From positions 1 to 31,541 of IMG/VR virus record IMGVR_UViG_3300019776_000060: 31,541 nucleotides of DNA. One strand, given 5' to 3'. Below are positions 6,203-14,762 of the stretch, piece by piece. The notes beneath the pieces are model-generated. The model was not told where the DNA came from. It saw nothing but the letters and a program-made list of their open reading frames with translations, and searched no databases. The DNA comes from a virus. The translations under genes were made by a program, and so were the position numbers. How positions within the stretch are numbered: position 1 is the first letter of the stretch; every line of letters starts with the position of its first letter.

Positions 6203-6232
6203 TTGCTTTCCTTTACGATTTAATGCTATAAT
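6203..6232 (+). promoter_or_regulatory. Extended -10 promoter for the HNH gene at 6252
   Basis: TATAAT at 6227-6232 is a perfect -10 box with an upstream TGC, making an extended -10. TTGCTT at 6203-6208 is a fair -35 at 18-base spacing. It faces the plus strand, against the fibre gene that starts at 6200, and would begin transcription near 6239. Confidence 0.6.
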
Positions 6233-6248
6233 CTCTAAAAAGGAGATT
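6230..6248 (+). promoter_or_regulatory. Inverted repeat around the RBS of the HNH gene
   Basis: AATCTC (6230-6235) is the perfect complement of GAGATT (6243-6248), and the Shine-Dalgarno AAGGAG lies in the loop and 3' arm. The 5' arm overlaps the -10 box, so RNA started at the local promoter would lack it and keep the RBS free. RNA read through from upstream could fold and hide it. Confidence 0.5.
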
Positions 6249-6251
6249 ACT

Positions 6252-6830
6252 ATGCCATTTAAAAACCCACATCCTCTTTACCAAGTTTGGCAAGGAATGA
6301 AGGCAAGATGCTTTAATCCAAGCAACAAACATTATGCAAACTATGGTGGTAGAGGCATAAAAATTTGCAACGAGTGGATTAACAATTTTAACCAATTTGT
6401 GCAAGATATGGGCGAAAGACCACAAGGCTACTCTATTGACAGAATTGATAATAATGGTGATTACACGCCAAATAATTGCAAATGGTCTACTAAAAAAGAA
6501 CAACAAAGAAATCGCAGAATTACTAAATATATAACTATTGAAGGCGTTAATTATTTGGTTTGTGAAATTGCCGAAAAATACAATTTTAAATGGGACACAA
6601 TTGTTCAAAGAGCTAAAACCGCAAAAACTTTTGATGAGCTTGTAGATAAAACTCGCAAAGTTTACAAACAAGGTCTTGCACTTGGCGGAAAAGCTAGTGG
6701 CGCAAAAAAACAAGCTCAAACGCATTGCAAAGCTGGGCATGAATTTACCGAAGCAAATACCCATGTTTACAAAGGATGGAGGCGTTGTCGTACTTGTCAT
6801 AGAATTAGGCAATATAACCGCACTTATTAA
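6252..6830 (+). CDS. HNH homing endonuclease with C-terminal zinc knuckle
   Basis: A 192-residue free-standing endonuclease gene on the strand opposite its neighbours. Landmarks in order: HPLYQVWQGMKARCFNPSN (6-25), YGGRGIKICNEW (31-42), SIDRIDNNGDYTPNNCKW (61-78), which form the HNH-type core of a common phage family, and a C-terminal CKAGHEF with RRCRTCH (159-183) as a probable four-ligand zinc site. Such genes cut DNA near their own insertion site and spread by recombination. It lies between a fibre gene and an internal virion gene, interrupting neither. RBS AAGGAG is seven bases before the ATG. Confidence 0.85.
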   Translation: MPFKNPHPLYQVWQGMKARCFNPSNKHYANYGGRGIKICNEWINNFNQFVQDMGERPQGYSIDRIDNNGDYTPNNCKWSTKKEQQRNRRITKYITIEGVNYLVCEIAEKYNFKWDTIVQRAKTAKTFDELVDKTRKVYKQGLALGGKASGAKKQAQTHCKAGHEFTEANTHVYKGWRRCRTCHRIRQYNRTY

Positions 6831-6841
6831 CGCTACCGTTT

Positions 6842-8467
6842 CTACTCATTTGTTGCTCCTTGTGCGCCACGCATTAATAATAATTGTGCAAGTCTTTTTT
6901 GTTCATTAGTCATTTTAGGTGTTTTTGTAGCAATTTGACCTGCTTTATAGGCAGCTTCACCCATTAAACGAGGGCTAGTGGTAGCCATTGTTGCTAATGT
7001 TGCAGGAATATGTGCGCCACCTGTTAAAGCTGTTCCTAACAAAGCGCTTACATCAAGTCCTTGCCCTACTAATCCTCTTGGAGTTTTGGCATTTAATGCT
7101 TGTCCTGCAAGCGCTGGCATAATATCGCCACCACCGCCTTGTTGCATTAATTTATTAGCTAATTCTTGACGATAGCCATAATTAGTATTGACATTGTTAC
7201 GCATTAAAGATTGAAGTTTATTCAAACCTGTAGCAGCAGTAGCTTTATCACCAAGACTTAAAGATTTGCTAATTTCCTTAATTAAATCTTGACCTTCTGA
7301 ATAGCCTTTCATTACATCATTGTATTTAGGGGCTTGGTCAGCAATTTCAGATTTAATTGAATGGTAAATGTTTTGTGCAATAGTACGAGCTTTACCAGAT
7401 TCGTATGGTATTGTTTCTAAAATAGCGCCTACTTTTTGTTTTAAAGCATCCATACCTTCAGGAGTGTGAAATTCATTAGATGGCAAGTTTTTCCATTCAT
7501 CGACAGTTGCACGAATTTCTTGCAAAGCATTGCCAGCTTGAGGATTGATGTTTTGCCCTTTATATGAGGCAATATCTTTAGCATCGCTAATAGCTTTATC
7601 AATACCTTTAAAACTTAATACAGACTTATCTGTGCCAACATCCATCATTCCCAACTTGTATTCTTTGGAAATGTCTTGTTTCATATTAGATAGCGCACCT
7701 TTGGCTTGATTTAAAACATCTTCCATTGGCGCTGTGCCACGCATATTGGCAAGAAATGTTTGATTTCCTGTTTTGCCAGCTTTGTATGCTTGGCTTAACG
7801 CTTCTTCGCCAGCGCCAGTAGCCATACCAACTTCTTTTTTTAATAAAGAAGCTAATGTTGAACCTGTTTTAGAAACAGCGCTAGGAATTGTTCCAAGCAA
7901 AGCATTTACAGGAGCTTCTTTAGCTTTTTGTGCATAAAACTCTTCTCCTGTTTTTCCTGTTTCTTCAGGCATTAATGCGCCTTGAGCTACAGCGCCACCA
8001 ATGTTTTGCAACATAGGGGCTGCTTTAGCAAAACTAGGAATAGCGCCAATACCTTTAGAAATGCCAGCAGCAGGGGCTACAACACCAGCAACTTGACCAG
8101 CTAAATAACTACTTGGATTAGCTTCTTCGTATGGTTTTGCTTGTTGTGCGTAACGCTGTGCAGCTTGACTGCCAACTTGACCGCCTGTAGCTAATTGAGC
8201 AGCGCCCAATACAGGGTTTACAACAGATTCTTTTGTAAGAGCAGCTAAAGCAGATTCTAATGGGCGAGGTGTTGCTTGCACATTTAATTGACCACGATTA
8301 ATTGGCCGACCAAAAGCAGCGCCACCAGCATTTTCACCAAATTGACCGCTAGAAGCAGGTGTTAAAGCAGGTGTTTGAGAAGCGCTTAATTTAGATTCTA
8401 ATTGCGCTTTTGTTGTACCTTCAGGAACATTTTGTATGAGAGTGCCATCTGGCATTAATACATCCAT
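6842..8467 (-). CDS. Internal virion (ejection) protein candidate
   Basis: A 541-residue Ala/Gly/Gln-rich protein. It starts MDVLMPDGTLIQNVPEGTTK, an N-terminal pattern shared by many podophage virion proteins, and has alternating hydrophobic Gly/Ala stretches (about 85-170 and 470-510) with helical, charged regions between. There is no enzymatic motif. Together with the next two or three genes it forms a block of Ala/Gln-rich proteins between tail and fibre genes, the position of the internal core proteins that are ejected with DNA in short-tailed phages. Role assigned from composition and place. Confidence 0.6.
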   Translation of the reverse strand: MDVLMPDGTLIQNVPEGTTKAQLESKLSASQTPALTPASSGQFGENAGGAAFGRPINRGQLNVQATPRPLESALAALTKESVVNPVLGAAQLATGGQVGSQAAQRYAQQAKPYEEANPSSYLAGQVAGVVAPAAGISKGIGAIPSFAKAAPMLQNIGGAVAQGALMPEETGKTGEEFYAQKAKEAPVNALLGTIPSAVSKTGSTLASLLKKEVGMATGAGEEALSQAYKAGKTGNQTFLANMRGTAPMEDVLNQAKGALSNMKQDISKEYKLGMMDVGTDKSVLSFKGIDKAISDAKDIASYKGQNINPQAGNALQEIRATVDEWKNLPSNEFHTPEGMDALKQKVGAILETIPYESGKARTIAQNIYHSIKSEIADQAPKYNDVMKGYSEGQDLIKEISKSLSLGDKATAATGLNKLQSLMRNNVNTNYGYRQELANKLMQQGGGGDIMPALAGQALNAKTPRGLVGQGLDVSALLGTALTGGAHIPATLATMATTSPRLMGEAAYKAGQIATKTPKMTNEQKRLAQLLLMRGAQGATNE

Positions 8468-8476
8468 GTCTATTCC

Positions 8477-9595
8477 TTACGGTAAGTCATTAAAATTAAC
8501 TACTTTTTTTGGCGCTTGTGGCGTTTTAGGCGCTTCTGCTTGCAAAGGAACATTAGGATTTTGTCTTGTGCCAGATTCTTTATCTTTAAGATATTGTTTA
8601 AATCCTAAAAGTTTGCTTTCAATTTGTTTTGCATTATCAGTAACTGCTGGCATAAATGAATTAATCCGTTGCAATTCTGAAGGGCTTTGAGCAGTACCAG
8701 CCCGTTCTTTAATAACGGCAGATACATTGTTAAATACATAAGCTCTAGCTTGTGCTTGTTCTGGCGTATCAAATCTTCCAGCAAGACTTTCTCCAGCAGG
8801 TAAATTTTGTGCCACACCACGACCAAAACTAAATGCGTTTGGAGTTGATTTAACTGCTGTCAAAGCGCCTTCAATAGTTTTATATTGTTGATTAATGTCA
8901 GTAATGTCTTTAGATTGGTCTGCTGTTAATTTAGGTGCAATAGGTTGACCGCCAGCCATAACTGGTTGAGCTTGTCCTGTGCGAGTATTTACAAGCATTG
9001 GGCCATTAGCTGTTTCTACTACTTGACCAGCTATAGGTTGATGCGCTTTAGGATATTCAGCAATTTTTTGTTTAGTTTGTGGGTCTAATAAAATAGTTGA
9101 ATTGCCTGTATCAATGCTAATTGGAGCATGATATTTTGCTCCACCAGCGCCTAAATTAATAGGCTCTCCACCATTTATGCTAGGCATAACAAGGTTTTCG
9201 CCTTCGCCAAGTTTTTGTGGCTTCATCATTTCTTGAACTACAGGTTGCAAATAACGATTAGATGCAGCATATTTCATAGCTTGAGCACGAGTTTCTGGTT
9301 TAGCCATTAACTCTTGGAATGTGCTTAATGCTTGTGCTTTTTCGCCACGCAATGCTTCTGCTAATTTAGCTTCTTGAGTATCTGCACGACTAGCCATCGA
9401 TTGACCAGCCAACATATTGGCTAATGGGTTCATTTGCTGAGTCCAACTAGGCGCAACATAGTAACCGCTAATCATTTGACCTTGTGGTTGTTGCATGCCT
9501 TGAGCCATTAGCAAATCAGCTAACTTTCTTTGGCGGCTAACATCCTGTAATTCAGGATTAAAGTCTAAGGCTTGTTGTTCTGCGGTAAGTGCCAT
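8477..9595 (-). CDS. Internal virion protein candidate
   Basis: A 372-residue protein rich in Q, A and P, without cysteine. It begins MALTAEQQALDFNPELQDVS, has MISGYYVAPSWTQQMNPLAN near 41-60 and long helical stretches (AKLAEALRGEKAQALSTFQE). The C-terminus is proline/lysine-rich. It shares its stop/start base with the preceding gene (TAATG). I recognise the general type from podophage virion modules, not a characterised family. It probably assembles in the capsid core or tail and is ejected with its neighbours. Confidence 0.55.
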   Translation of the reverse strand: MALTAEQQALDFNPELQDVSRQRKLADLLMAQGMQQPQGQMISGYYVAPSWTQQMNPLANMLAGQSMASRADTQEAKLAEALRGEKAQALSTFQELMAKPETRAQAMKYAASNRYLQPVVQEMMKPQKLGEGENLVMPSINGGEPINLGAGGAKYHAPISIDTGNSTILLDPQTKQKIAEYPKAHQPIAGQVVETANGPMLVNTRTGQAQPVMAGGQPIAPKLTADQSKDITDINQQYKTIEGALTAVKSTPNAFSFGRGVAQNLPAGESLAGRFDTPEQAQARAYVFNNVSAVIKERAGTAQSPSELQRINSFMPAVTDNAKQIESKLLGFKQYLKDKESGTRQNPNVPLQAEAPKTPQAPKKVVNFNDLP

Positions 9596-10413
9596 TATGC
9601 TTTCCTTAATGCGTTTGCTAAGTTAGAGCCAGATACATCATACATACCCTCTGAAGCTGTAGTTTGCCCAGCAGGGGTAAATATAAATGGGTTTTGATTG
9701 GCTTTAATTTGACCAATAAAGTTATTGTTTGAAGTGGCTGGGCCTAAAATTGAAGCTAATTGCATTGGGTTATTACCGATTGCAGACTTTGAGCCACCAG
9801 TAGAACTTAATAATGAAGCTAAAGATTTTGCTTTGTTTGCATAGCTTAAAGCGTCTTTAGCAGATATTGTTGATGACATTTGAAAGTCAGAACCGCTAAA
9901 TGTACCTGAATCTAAGCCTGCTTGTGACATATAGTCACCCATGCTTGCATAACTAGGGGTAAACCCTGCATCAGCGCCTAAACCAGCTTGAGCCATATAA
10001 TCGCTCATTCCAGTATAACCAGCGCCTTCAGCACCAGCAGCGCCTGCGCCTGCTTCAGCAGCGCCTGCACCCGCAGCAGCTAAACCTCCAAACCCAGCAG
10101 CAGCAATTAATGGAACAGCCCAACCATAATCATTAATAGTTCTAGTTAACCCGCTATTGTAATCTTGCCCTGCTAAACCATTGGCATATAAATAATCTGC
10201 CCATTGAGCAAATGTTTGTCCTTCAGGCGTTGCTGGGCCTTCCCATTTAAAATCACCTGTTGGGCCATATCCACCAGATTCGTTTTGAACTAAACCAGTT
10301 TGTGGTGCTAAAGCTGTATAGGCTTCAGGAGGCAAATTAGTAACATTACCTTCGCTGTCATATTGAGGATTATCTACCCAATACGAATTGCCATTTAAAT
10401 TAACAAAAGACAT
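9595..10413 (-). CDS. Virion protein with glycine/alanine hydrophobic hinge
   Basis: A 272-residue protein with three parts: a polar N-terminus (MSFVNLNGNSYWVDNPQYDS), a Gly/Ala hydrophobic stretch (about 99-131) that might insert into membrane, and a C-terminal Ser/Asn-rich part. A ten-residue repeat occurs twice, MSDYMAQAGL at 136-145 and MGDYMSQAGL at 158-167. This fits an internal protein that helps form a channel during DNA ejection, but that is inference. It is separated from the upstream gene by three bases and has no strong Shine-Dalgarno, so coupling is likely. Confidence 0.55.
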   Translation of the reverse strand: MSFVNLNGNSYWVDNPQYDSEGNVTNLPPEAYTALAPQTGLVQNESGGYGPTGDFKWEGPATPEGQTFAQWADYLYANGLAGQDYNSGLTRTINDYGWAVPLIAAAGFGGLAAAGAGAAEAGAGAAGAEGAGYTGMSDYMAQAGLGADAGFTPSYASMGDYMSQAGLDSGTFSGSDFQMSSTISAKDALSYANKAKSLASLLSSTGGSKSAIGNNPMQLASILGPATSNNNFIGQIKANQNPFIFTPAGQTTASEGMYDVSGSNLANALRKA

Positions 10414-10416
10414 TTG

Positions 10417-11331
10417 TTACATCCACCATTCGTTTGCGAATTGATTGGTTGTACCCAAAGCACCGCTACTGGTAGCGCCAATATTATTCATGTAATCAGC
10501 AGAACTTGTAAATGGGTTGTTTAAGCCATTGTTTCCAAACATTCCTGCGATACCTGTTAAACCGCTTGCTAAACCACCTAATCCACCACTACCTAACAAG
10601 GCAGCAGAACCTAATCCATAAAGACCAGCTTGAGTGTTAGCAGTTTTAGCGTTAGCAGCATTTTGCGCAGCAATTTGTTGAGCATTAGAAGTAGAATAAG
10701 CGCCAAGATAATCGGGGCCAGCAACAGCAGCTTGAGTGTATGGATTAACATAGCCTGGGGATGCCAAAGATTTAATGTTGGCAGCAGTTTGGTTTTGTAA
10801 GTTTTGTGCTTGCAAACCTGTGTTCATACCTTGAATTTGTGCGCTGGTTAACAAATCATTTTGTTGTTGATTAAATGTTCTCATAGCATTGTCATAGGCT
10901 TGAGTGCCAGGAACAATACCTTGATTGGCTAATGCAGCAGTATTTGATTCCGCTTGTTGAGCCATTTGTGGCTGCAAGCGTTGCATAATTGCTTCAGAAT
11001 AAGTTTGACCAGGATTAATCCCATACATTGGATTAGCTTGGCTTTGTTGTAATCCTTGTAAAGAAGATTCTGTTAATTTCTGTAACTCAGGATTAAGCGT
11101 TTGGTTGGCAGTCCAAGTAGGATTTCCGTATTGGTCTACGCCTTGTTGATAGCTTAAACTAGCATAAGGAGTGTTTTGATTGATGCGGTTTGCTGTTGTA
11201 GCTTGTTGCGCTCCAGTTAAATTCCCTAATGTAGTAGCTTGCGCTGCTTGAATATAAGGGTTAGTTGAGCCAGCATAAGGGTTTGCTTGCCCTGTGCTTG
11301 CGCCTTGTGAAAATGATGAACCTGCACCCAT
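10417..11331 (-). CDS. Podophage tail/virion protein, Gln/Asn-rich
   Basis: A 304-residue protein rich in Q, N, A and G. The segment YASLSYQQGVDQYGNPTWTA (56-75) followed by NQTLNPELQKLTESSLQGLQ (76-95) is a strongly conserved pattern in podophage proteins found next to the nozzle gene. A Gly/Leu-rich stretch (GLGSAALLGSGGLGGLASG) lies near 240-258 and the C-terminus is NEWWM. No enzyme motif. It probably belongs to the internal or tail-tip assembly. The start follows AAGGAGAAAC. Confidence 0.6.
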   Translation of the reverse strand: MGAGSSFSQGASTGQANPYAGSTNPYIQAAQATTLGNLTGAQQATTANRINQNTPYASLSYQQGVDQYGNPTWTANQTLNPELQKLTESSLQGLQQSQANPMYGINPGQTYSEAIMQRLQPQMAQQAESNTAALANQGIVPGTQAYDNAMRTFNQQQNDLLTSAQIQGMNTGLQAQNLQNQTAANIKSLASPGYVNPYTQAAVAGPDYLGAYSTSNAQQIAAQNAANAKTANTQAGLYGLGSAALLGSGGLGGLASGLTGIAGMFGNNGLNNPFTSSADYMNNIGATSSGALGTTNQFANEWWM

Positions 11332-11341
11332 TTGTTTCTCC

Positions 11342-11734
11342 TTATGCCCACTTACAATATTTTGGGCGCATTTCTAATATCACCAAATCTCCATCATCGT
11401 GTGCGTCAGGAATAGTGGCAACATCTCGAAAACCAAGGTGTCGGTTTAGCTTTAGGGCTTTTTCATTATTCCCTGCAACTGTGCCAATTATAACCTTTAA
11501 TTTCAATGTGTTAAAAGGGTAATCAAACACTTTTCTAAGAAAGTCTTTGGTTGCCCAATGTTGCCCTACTGACCCTACATGAATCATGCAAGATTTACCA
11601 AAAAAACCGCAATATACAACTACTGCTCTAATTTCATCATTTATTACTTGCCCTACATAATGGGCATCTTGGGGGGTTGGCATTTCATATTTAACAGCCC
11701 AGTCCTTAAGACTTTGCTCATTAAGTAATATCAA
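11342..11734 (-). CDS. GNAT-family N-acetyltransferase
   Basis: A 130-residue acetyltransferase. The acyl-CoA binding part is seen at NNEKALKLNRHLGFRDVATI (about 88-107), the usual beta4-alpha4 region of GNAT proteins. The start overlaps the nozzle gene stop by ATGA, so it is part of the virion operon. Genes of this type between nozzle and internal proteins recur in podophages and probably acetylate a small molecule or protein, but no substrate is known to me. Confidence 0.7.
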   Translation of the reverse strand: MILLNEQSLKDWAVKYEMPTPQDAHYVGQVINDEIRAVVVYCGFFGKSCMIHVGSVGQHWATKDFLRKVFDYPFNTLKLKVIIGTVAGNNEKALKLNRHLGFRDVATIPDAHDDGDLVILEMRPKYCKWA

Positions 11735-13737
11735 AGCACCCCTCCTTTTTCAAATACATAGTCAGTAGAAGCCCAATGTAACTCAACCCCTTGTGAGGCA
11801 GTATTTAAATTAATTGAGCCTGAAAAACCAATACCTGTAACGCCTTGCCATGTTTTAGTAGTAATTAAACCACCAGCCCATAGGTTTGAATCCCATTTGG
11901 CGGTATCCCAAACAGCTACAGTTTGAGTAGCTGGATTAAATGAAACAGAGCCTAATTGAGATTGAGTGTCAAAATCAACGCTTAATCCGCATACAACATC
12001 AACAACACCGCCAGAAGATTGCAATATTGGGCGTACCAAAGTAAAGCGTTTTAATTGTCCTGGCGCATCAAAATAACTATAAGCCTGTTGTGCGGTTGCA
12101 GTAATATTCTGTCCATCATCGCTATTGGAAGTGTAGAAAGTGGCTACATAGCCATCGCCTCCAAAGTGCATATCGTTATCGCCTGATACTTCCCAACAAT
12201 AGCCTTGTATGCCTGTAAATCTAGCCCATGATTTAGTAATGGTGTGCATGACATACTGCTCCATTCCATCATTTACAGGAATGTTTAATATCAGCATATT
12301 TTCAGAAGCAAAATACTGTATTTGCCAACCAAAATTAGCGTAGTAATTAGTAGCTGCTTGACTAATAGGGTAGTAAATCTTGTCTGTGAGGTTAACTCTA
12401 GGGTCTAATCGGCTTGATTGCAAAGCAGACGCAAGAGGCACTAATCCGTCTTGAGTCAGCAATAATAAGTCACCAGCCCACTTAAAAAAGCATCTGCGGT
12501 TAAAGGTTTGACCTAATTGCCATACGCCTTTTAATGCCCAAGTAGTCGCGGAAGATGGGTCTGTGCCGTTATATACAATAACTTCGCCCATAGAGGTAAC
12601 AAATACAGCGTAGTCATCAGCACCTTGACCAGCGTCTAATGTCCATGTTCCCATAGCTTGCAAATAGCCTGCATTTCGAGCAATAGAGCCAAAATAGAGG
12701 GGTGAAGCAGCGCCCCCAATAGAATCCACAGGCAGATACCAACAAGTCATGGTGTCTTTTTGCGTAAAATATAGGCGGTTTTTAAACAAATTGACATTGA
12801 TAAATGTTGACGAATCTACGCCTGTAATGCCAACAGTCGTATAAGAGCCTACTACAGTAGCGTTAGCCGCAGGGCTTGATGCCATTGTGTAAGTAAATGT
12901 GCTTACGCCTGTAACTGTAATAACATAAGTGCCGTTATATTCCGATGATGTTGCGCCAGAAATAGTGACTCGATTACCCGTAATCAATCCGTGAGGAGAT
13001 GCGGTGGTAAGTGTAGCAACTGCGCCCACATGAGTAATACTGCTAATTGTTTGAGCAGTTGTAGTAGTAGCGACTTTAAACCATGCGCTACCATCGTAAA
13101 TCATTACAGGGTCAGAACCATTGCAAGCCACTAAAAAGTGCCCTGCGGTATTGGTCATATTGACATGCTGAAATTTATTGCTAGTAATGCCAGAAAACAC
13201 TTCTACGGCTGGGTTTGCTTTAGTTTCATATATCTTTGTGCCAGAAGCGCCAAATAGCTTATATCCGCTAGTTTGGGTGTAGTTCATTAGGCTATTAATA
13301 GGGGTTTTAAGCCCAATAGCGTATGTTCCTACAACAGTTGCATTGCCACCTGGCGCTGAAGTCAACGCATAACTAAACTTAGTAGAGTTAATAACGCTGA
13401 TTTCATAAATACCGCTATAAGCAGTAGGTGTTGTTCCTGAAATATATACAGAATCACCTGTGGCTAAACCATGAGCAGATGAAGTCGTTAATGTAGCGGT
13501 TAAATTGATATAAGTAATGCTAGAAATAGCCACCACGCCAGCGCTTGTAGTAAGCAAAGATACTTTTGTATATCCTTTTCTTAGCGTTACATCGGTAGGC
13601 GTAGGAAACCAATTGACCAACTGAACGGCATCTGTTGGGGACATTTGCGCCAATGAATCCCTTGCATTCCAACCGCCAATAGGCGCTGGAACAGAAGCAG
13701 TCATAGCTGTGTTTTGTTTAGCTTTTTGTAAAAGCAT
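11731..13737 (-). CDS. Tail nozzle-like protein (tail tubular B / stabilization protein)
   Basis: A 668-residue tail protein. The N-terminus APIGGWNARDSLAQMSPTDAVQL, with FPTPTDVTLRKGYTK soon after, is the usual start of the podophage nozzle or stabilization protein (T7 gp12 / P22 gp10 position). It contains a 69-residue domain twice, at about 71-139 and 231-299, both of the form ISSIT-ATLTT-HGL-TG-V-ISG-G-Y-V-F-Y-ATVVG-Y. The remainder resembles a beta-propeller. It is encoded directly downstream of the adaptor gene and overlaps the GNAT gene by ATGA. Confidence 0.8.
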   Translation of the reverse strand: MLLQKAKQNTAMTASVPAPIGGWNARDSLAQMSPTDAVQLVNWFPTPTDVTLRKGYTKVSLLTTSAGVVAISSITYINLTATLTTSSAHGLATGDSVYISGTTPTAYSGIYEISVINSTKFSYALTSAPGGNATVVGTYAIGLKTPINSLMNYTQTSGYKLFGASGTKIYETKANPAVEVFSGITSNKFQHVNMTNTAGHFLVACNGSDPVMIYDGSAWFKVATTTTAQTISSITHVGAVATLTTASPHGLITGNRVTISGATSSEYNGTYVITVTGVSTFTYTMASSPAANATVVGSYTTVGITGVDSSTFINVNLFKNRLYFTQKDTMTCWYLPVDSIGGAASPLYFGSIARNAGYLQAMGTWTLDAGQGADDYAVFVTSMGEVIVYNGTDPSSATTWALKGVWQLGQTFNRRCFFKWAGDLLLLTQDGLVPLASALQSSRLDPRVNLTDKIYYPISQAATNYYANFGWQIQYFASENMLILNIPVNDGMEQYVMHTITKSWARFTGIQGYCWEVSGDNDMHFGGDGYVATFYTSNSDDGQNITATAQQAYSYFDAPGQLKRFTLVRPILQSSGGVVDVVCGLSVDFDTQSQLGSVSFNPATQTVAVWDTAKWDSNLWAGGLITTKTWQGVTGIGFSGSINLNTASQGVELHWASTDYVFEKGGVL

Positions 13738-13739
13738 AA

Positions 13740-14651
13740 TTAAGACCCGTACCCCGTGTCTGGAATGTTAGCGTAACCAATCAATACTTTGCTTGGGTAA
13801 GGCGCAAATGACAGATTAGGAGCGCCTTTGTCATTAGCTTTGGCAATAGACAATACACGCTGATAGTCTTGTGAAACTACAGTCGTATCAAAGCCTTTAA
13901 TTCCCCAATATTTCATCTTGGTAAATAGCACCATTAAACGACTATCAAACACGCAAGTGTCTGAATCCGCTAAGAATTGTTGTTGTGGTGTGCCACTAGC
14001 TGACCTAGCCCATGCGTTAGAACGATATTCCCAGCCAAGATATTCTTGGGTGTTCATAATAGGCCATATTTGAAATTGATTGTCTAAAATACGCCAACGA
14101 ATACGAGGGCCAGTTGAAATATAACCAGATTTAAGCCATTGCCATTGCTGCGCATCTTCAGGGCCTAACATTTCCCAATGCTTAGACTTATCCCATTGAG
14201 TGCGGTCTGTAATAGTTTCAAAGTCACTAGGTAAATCATAAGCAGTTTGAGCGCAAACTACGGACTGTAATCCACTACCTGTAGCCATTTGACTCATTAC
14301 TACGACTTTAGTAGTGTTGTTAGCGCTAACTACATAGGTGTCTTGAGGGATGTTATAGCCAGTTAATTGCCATTGGCTTGTTACTGCGCTTAAATCTGCG
14401 CCAGGCGCAAAAGTAAGGTTATAAGAGCCATTTACTGTAGTTGCGTCTGCTGTTAAAGACTGTGTGTAAAAACGATATTGCACCTGTAATGCTTGCCAAT
14501 CATACTCTTTGAGTAATTCATAGCCAGCACCATTCATAAGAGCCAAAATCTGTTGGACATCTTGAGAAGTATTACCAGCAACATAAGTTGGAATAGCTAA
14601 GTTCAACTCAGCAGTTGTCTGTTGCACTAACTGAAGCATTGTTTGTGACAT
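13740..14651 (-). CDS. Tail adaptor-like protein (tail tubular A)
   Basis: A 303-residue head-tail adaptor. MSQTMLQLVQQTTAELNLA begins it, followed by helical and W/Y-rich regions (LKEYDWQALQVQYRFYTQ) and a conserved-looking WEYRSNAWARS. The order portal, capsid, adaptor, nozzle is the normal podophage order. An earlier in-frame ATG at 14681 would add ten residues (MGKAPSKGNN), but the ATG at 14651 has AAAGGAAA correctly spaced and starts the homologous-looking part. It begins three bases after the nozzle start region. Confidence 0.75.
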   Translation of the reverse strand: MSQTMLQLVQQTTAELNLAIPTYVAGNTSQDVQQILALMNGAGYELLKEYDWQALQVQYRFYTQSLTADATTVNGSYNLTFAPGADLSAVTSQWQLTGYNIPQDTYVVSANNTTKVVVMSQMATGSGLQSVVCAQTAYDLPSDFETITDRTQWDKSKHWEMLGPEDAQQWQWLKSGYISTGPRIRWRILDNQFQIWPIMNTQEYLGWEYRSNAWARSASGTPQQQFLADSDTCVFDSRLMVLFTKMKYWGIKGFDTTVVSQDYQRVLSIAKANDKGAPNLSFAPYPSKVLIGYANIPDTGYGS

Positions 14652-14661
14652 ATTATTTCCT

Positions 14662-14685
14662 TTACTTGGTGCTTTACCCAAGTAA
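14662..14685. repeat. Perfect 8-bp inverted repeat in the divergent region
   Basis: TTACTTGG (14662-14669) and CCAAGTAA (14678-14685) are perfect complements around an eight-base loop. On the minus strand the repeat directly precedes the Shine-Dalgarno of the adaptor gene. On the plus strand it precedes the -10 box of the HNH gene. It could be an operator for both directions or an RNA hairpin. Confidence 0.5.
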
Positions 14686-14697
14686 TTGGGCTATAAT
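14670..14697 (+). promoter_or_regulatory. Promoter-like site for the HNH gene at 14763
   Basis: TATAAT at 14692-14697 is a perfect -10 box. The best -35 is TGCTTT at 14670-14675, 16 bases upstream, which is weak. It would start transcription near 14704, just before the hairpin at 14708. Confidence 0.5.
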
Positions 14698-14707
14698 TAA
14701 CAGGACA

Positions 14708-14760
14708 TAGGATGATTAACGGTCATCCTAGCCCCTAACCACCACAACTTATAGGAGTTG
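14708..14760 (+). promoter_or_regulatory. Structured leader of the HNH gene at 14763
   Basis: The leader has three parts. A hairpin TAGGATGA 14708-14715 pairs with TCATCCTA 14723-14730 (loop of 7). The block CCTAACCAC (14735-14743) is identical in the other HNH leader. CAACT 14745-14749 pairs with AGTTG 14756-14760, placing the Shine-Dalgarno TAGGAG in loop and stem. The hairpin would form at the very 5' end of the transcript. Confidence 0.55.
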
Positions 14761-14762
14761 GT

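Noticed and set aside
6213-6812. Long open frame on the minus strand opposite the HNH gene
   Set aside because: It is the antisense shadow of a gene with clear HNH motifs; its protein has no recognisable domain and is biased in composition.
14652-14681. Longer adaptor start (ATG at 14681)
   Set aside because: The ATG at 14651 has a well-spaced AAAGGAAA; the ten added residues look unlike a conserved N-terminus and would overlap the inverted repeat.
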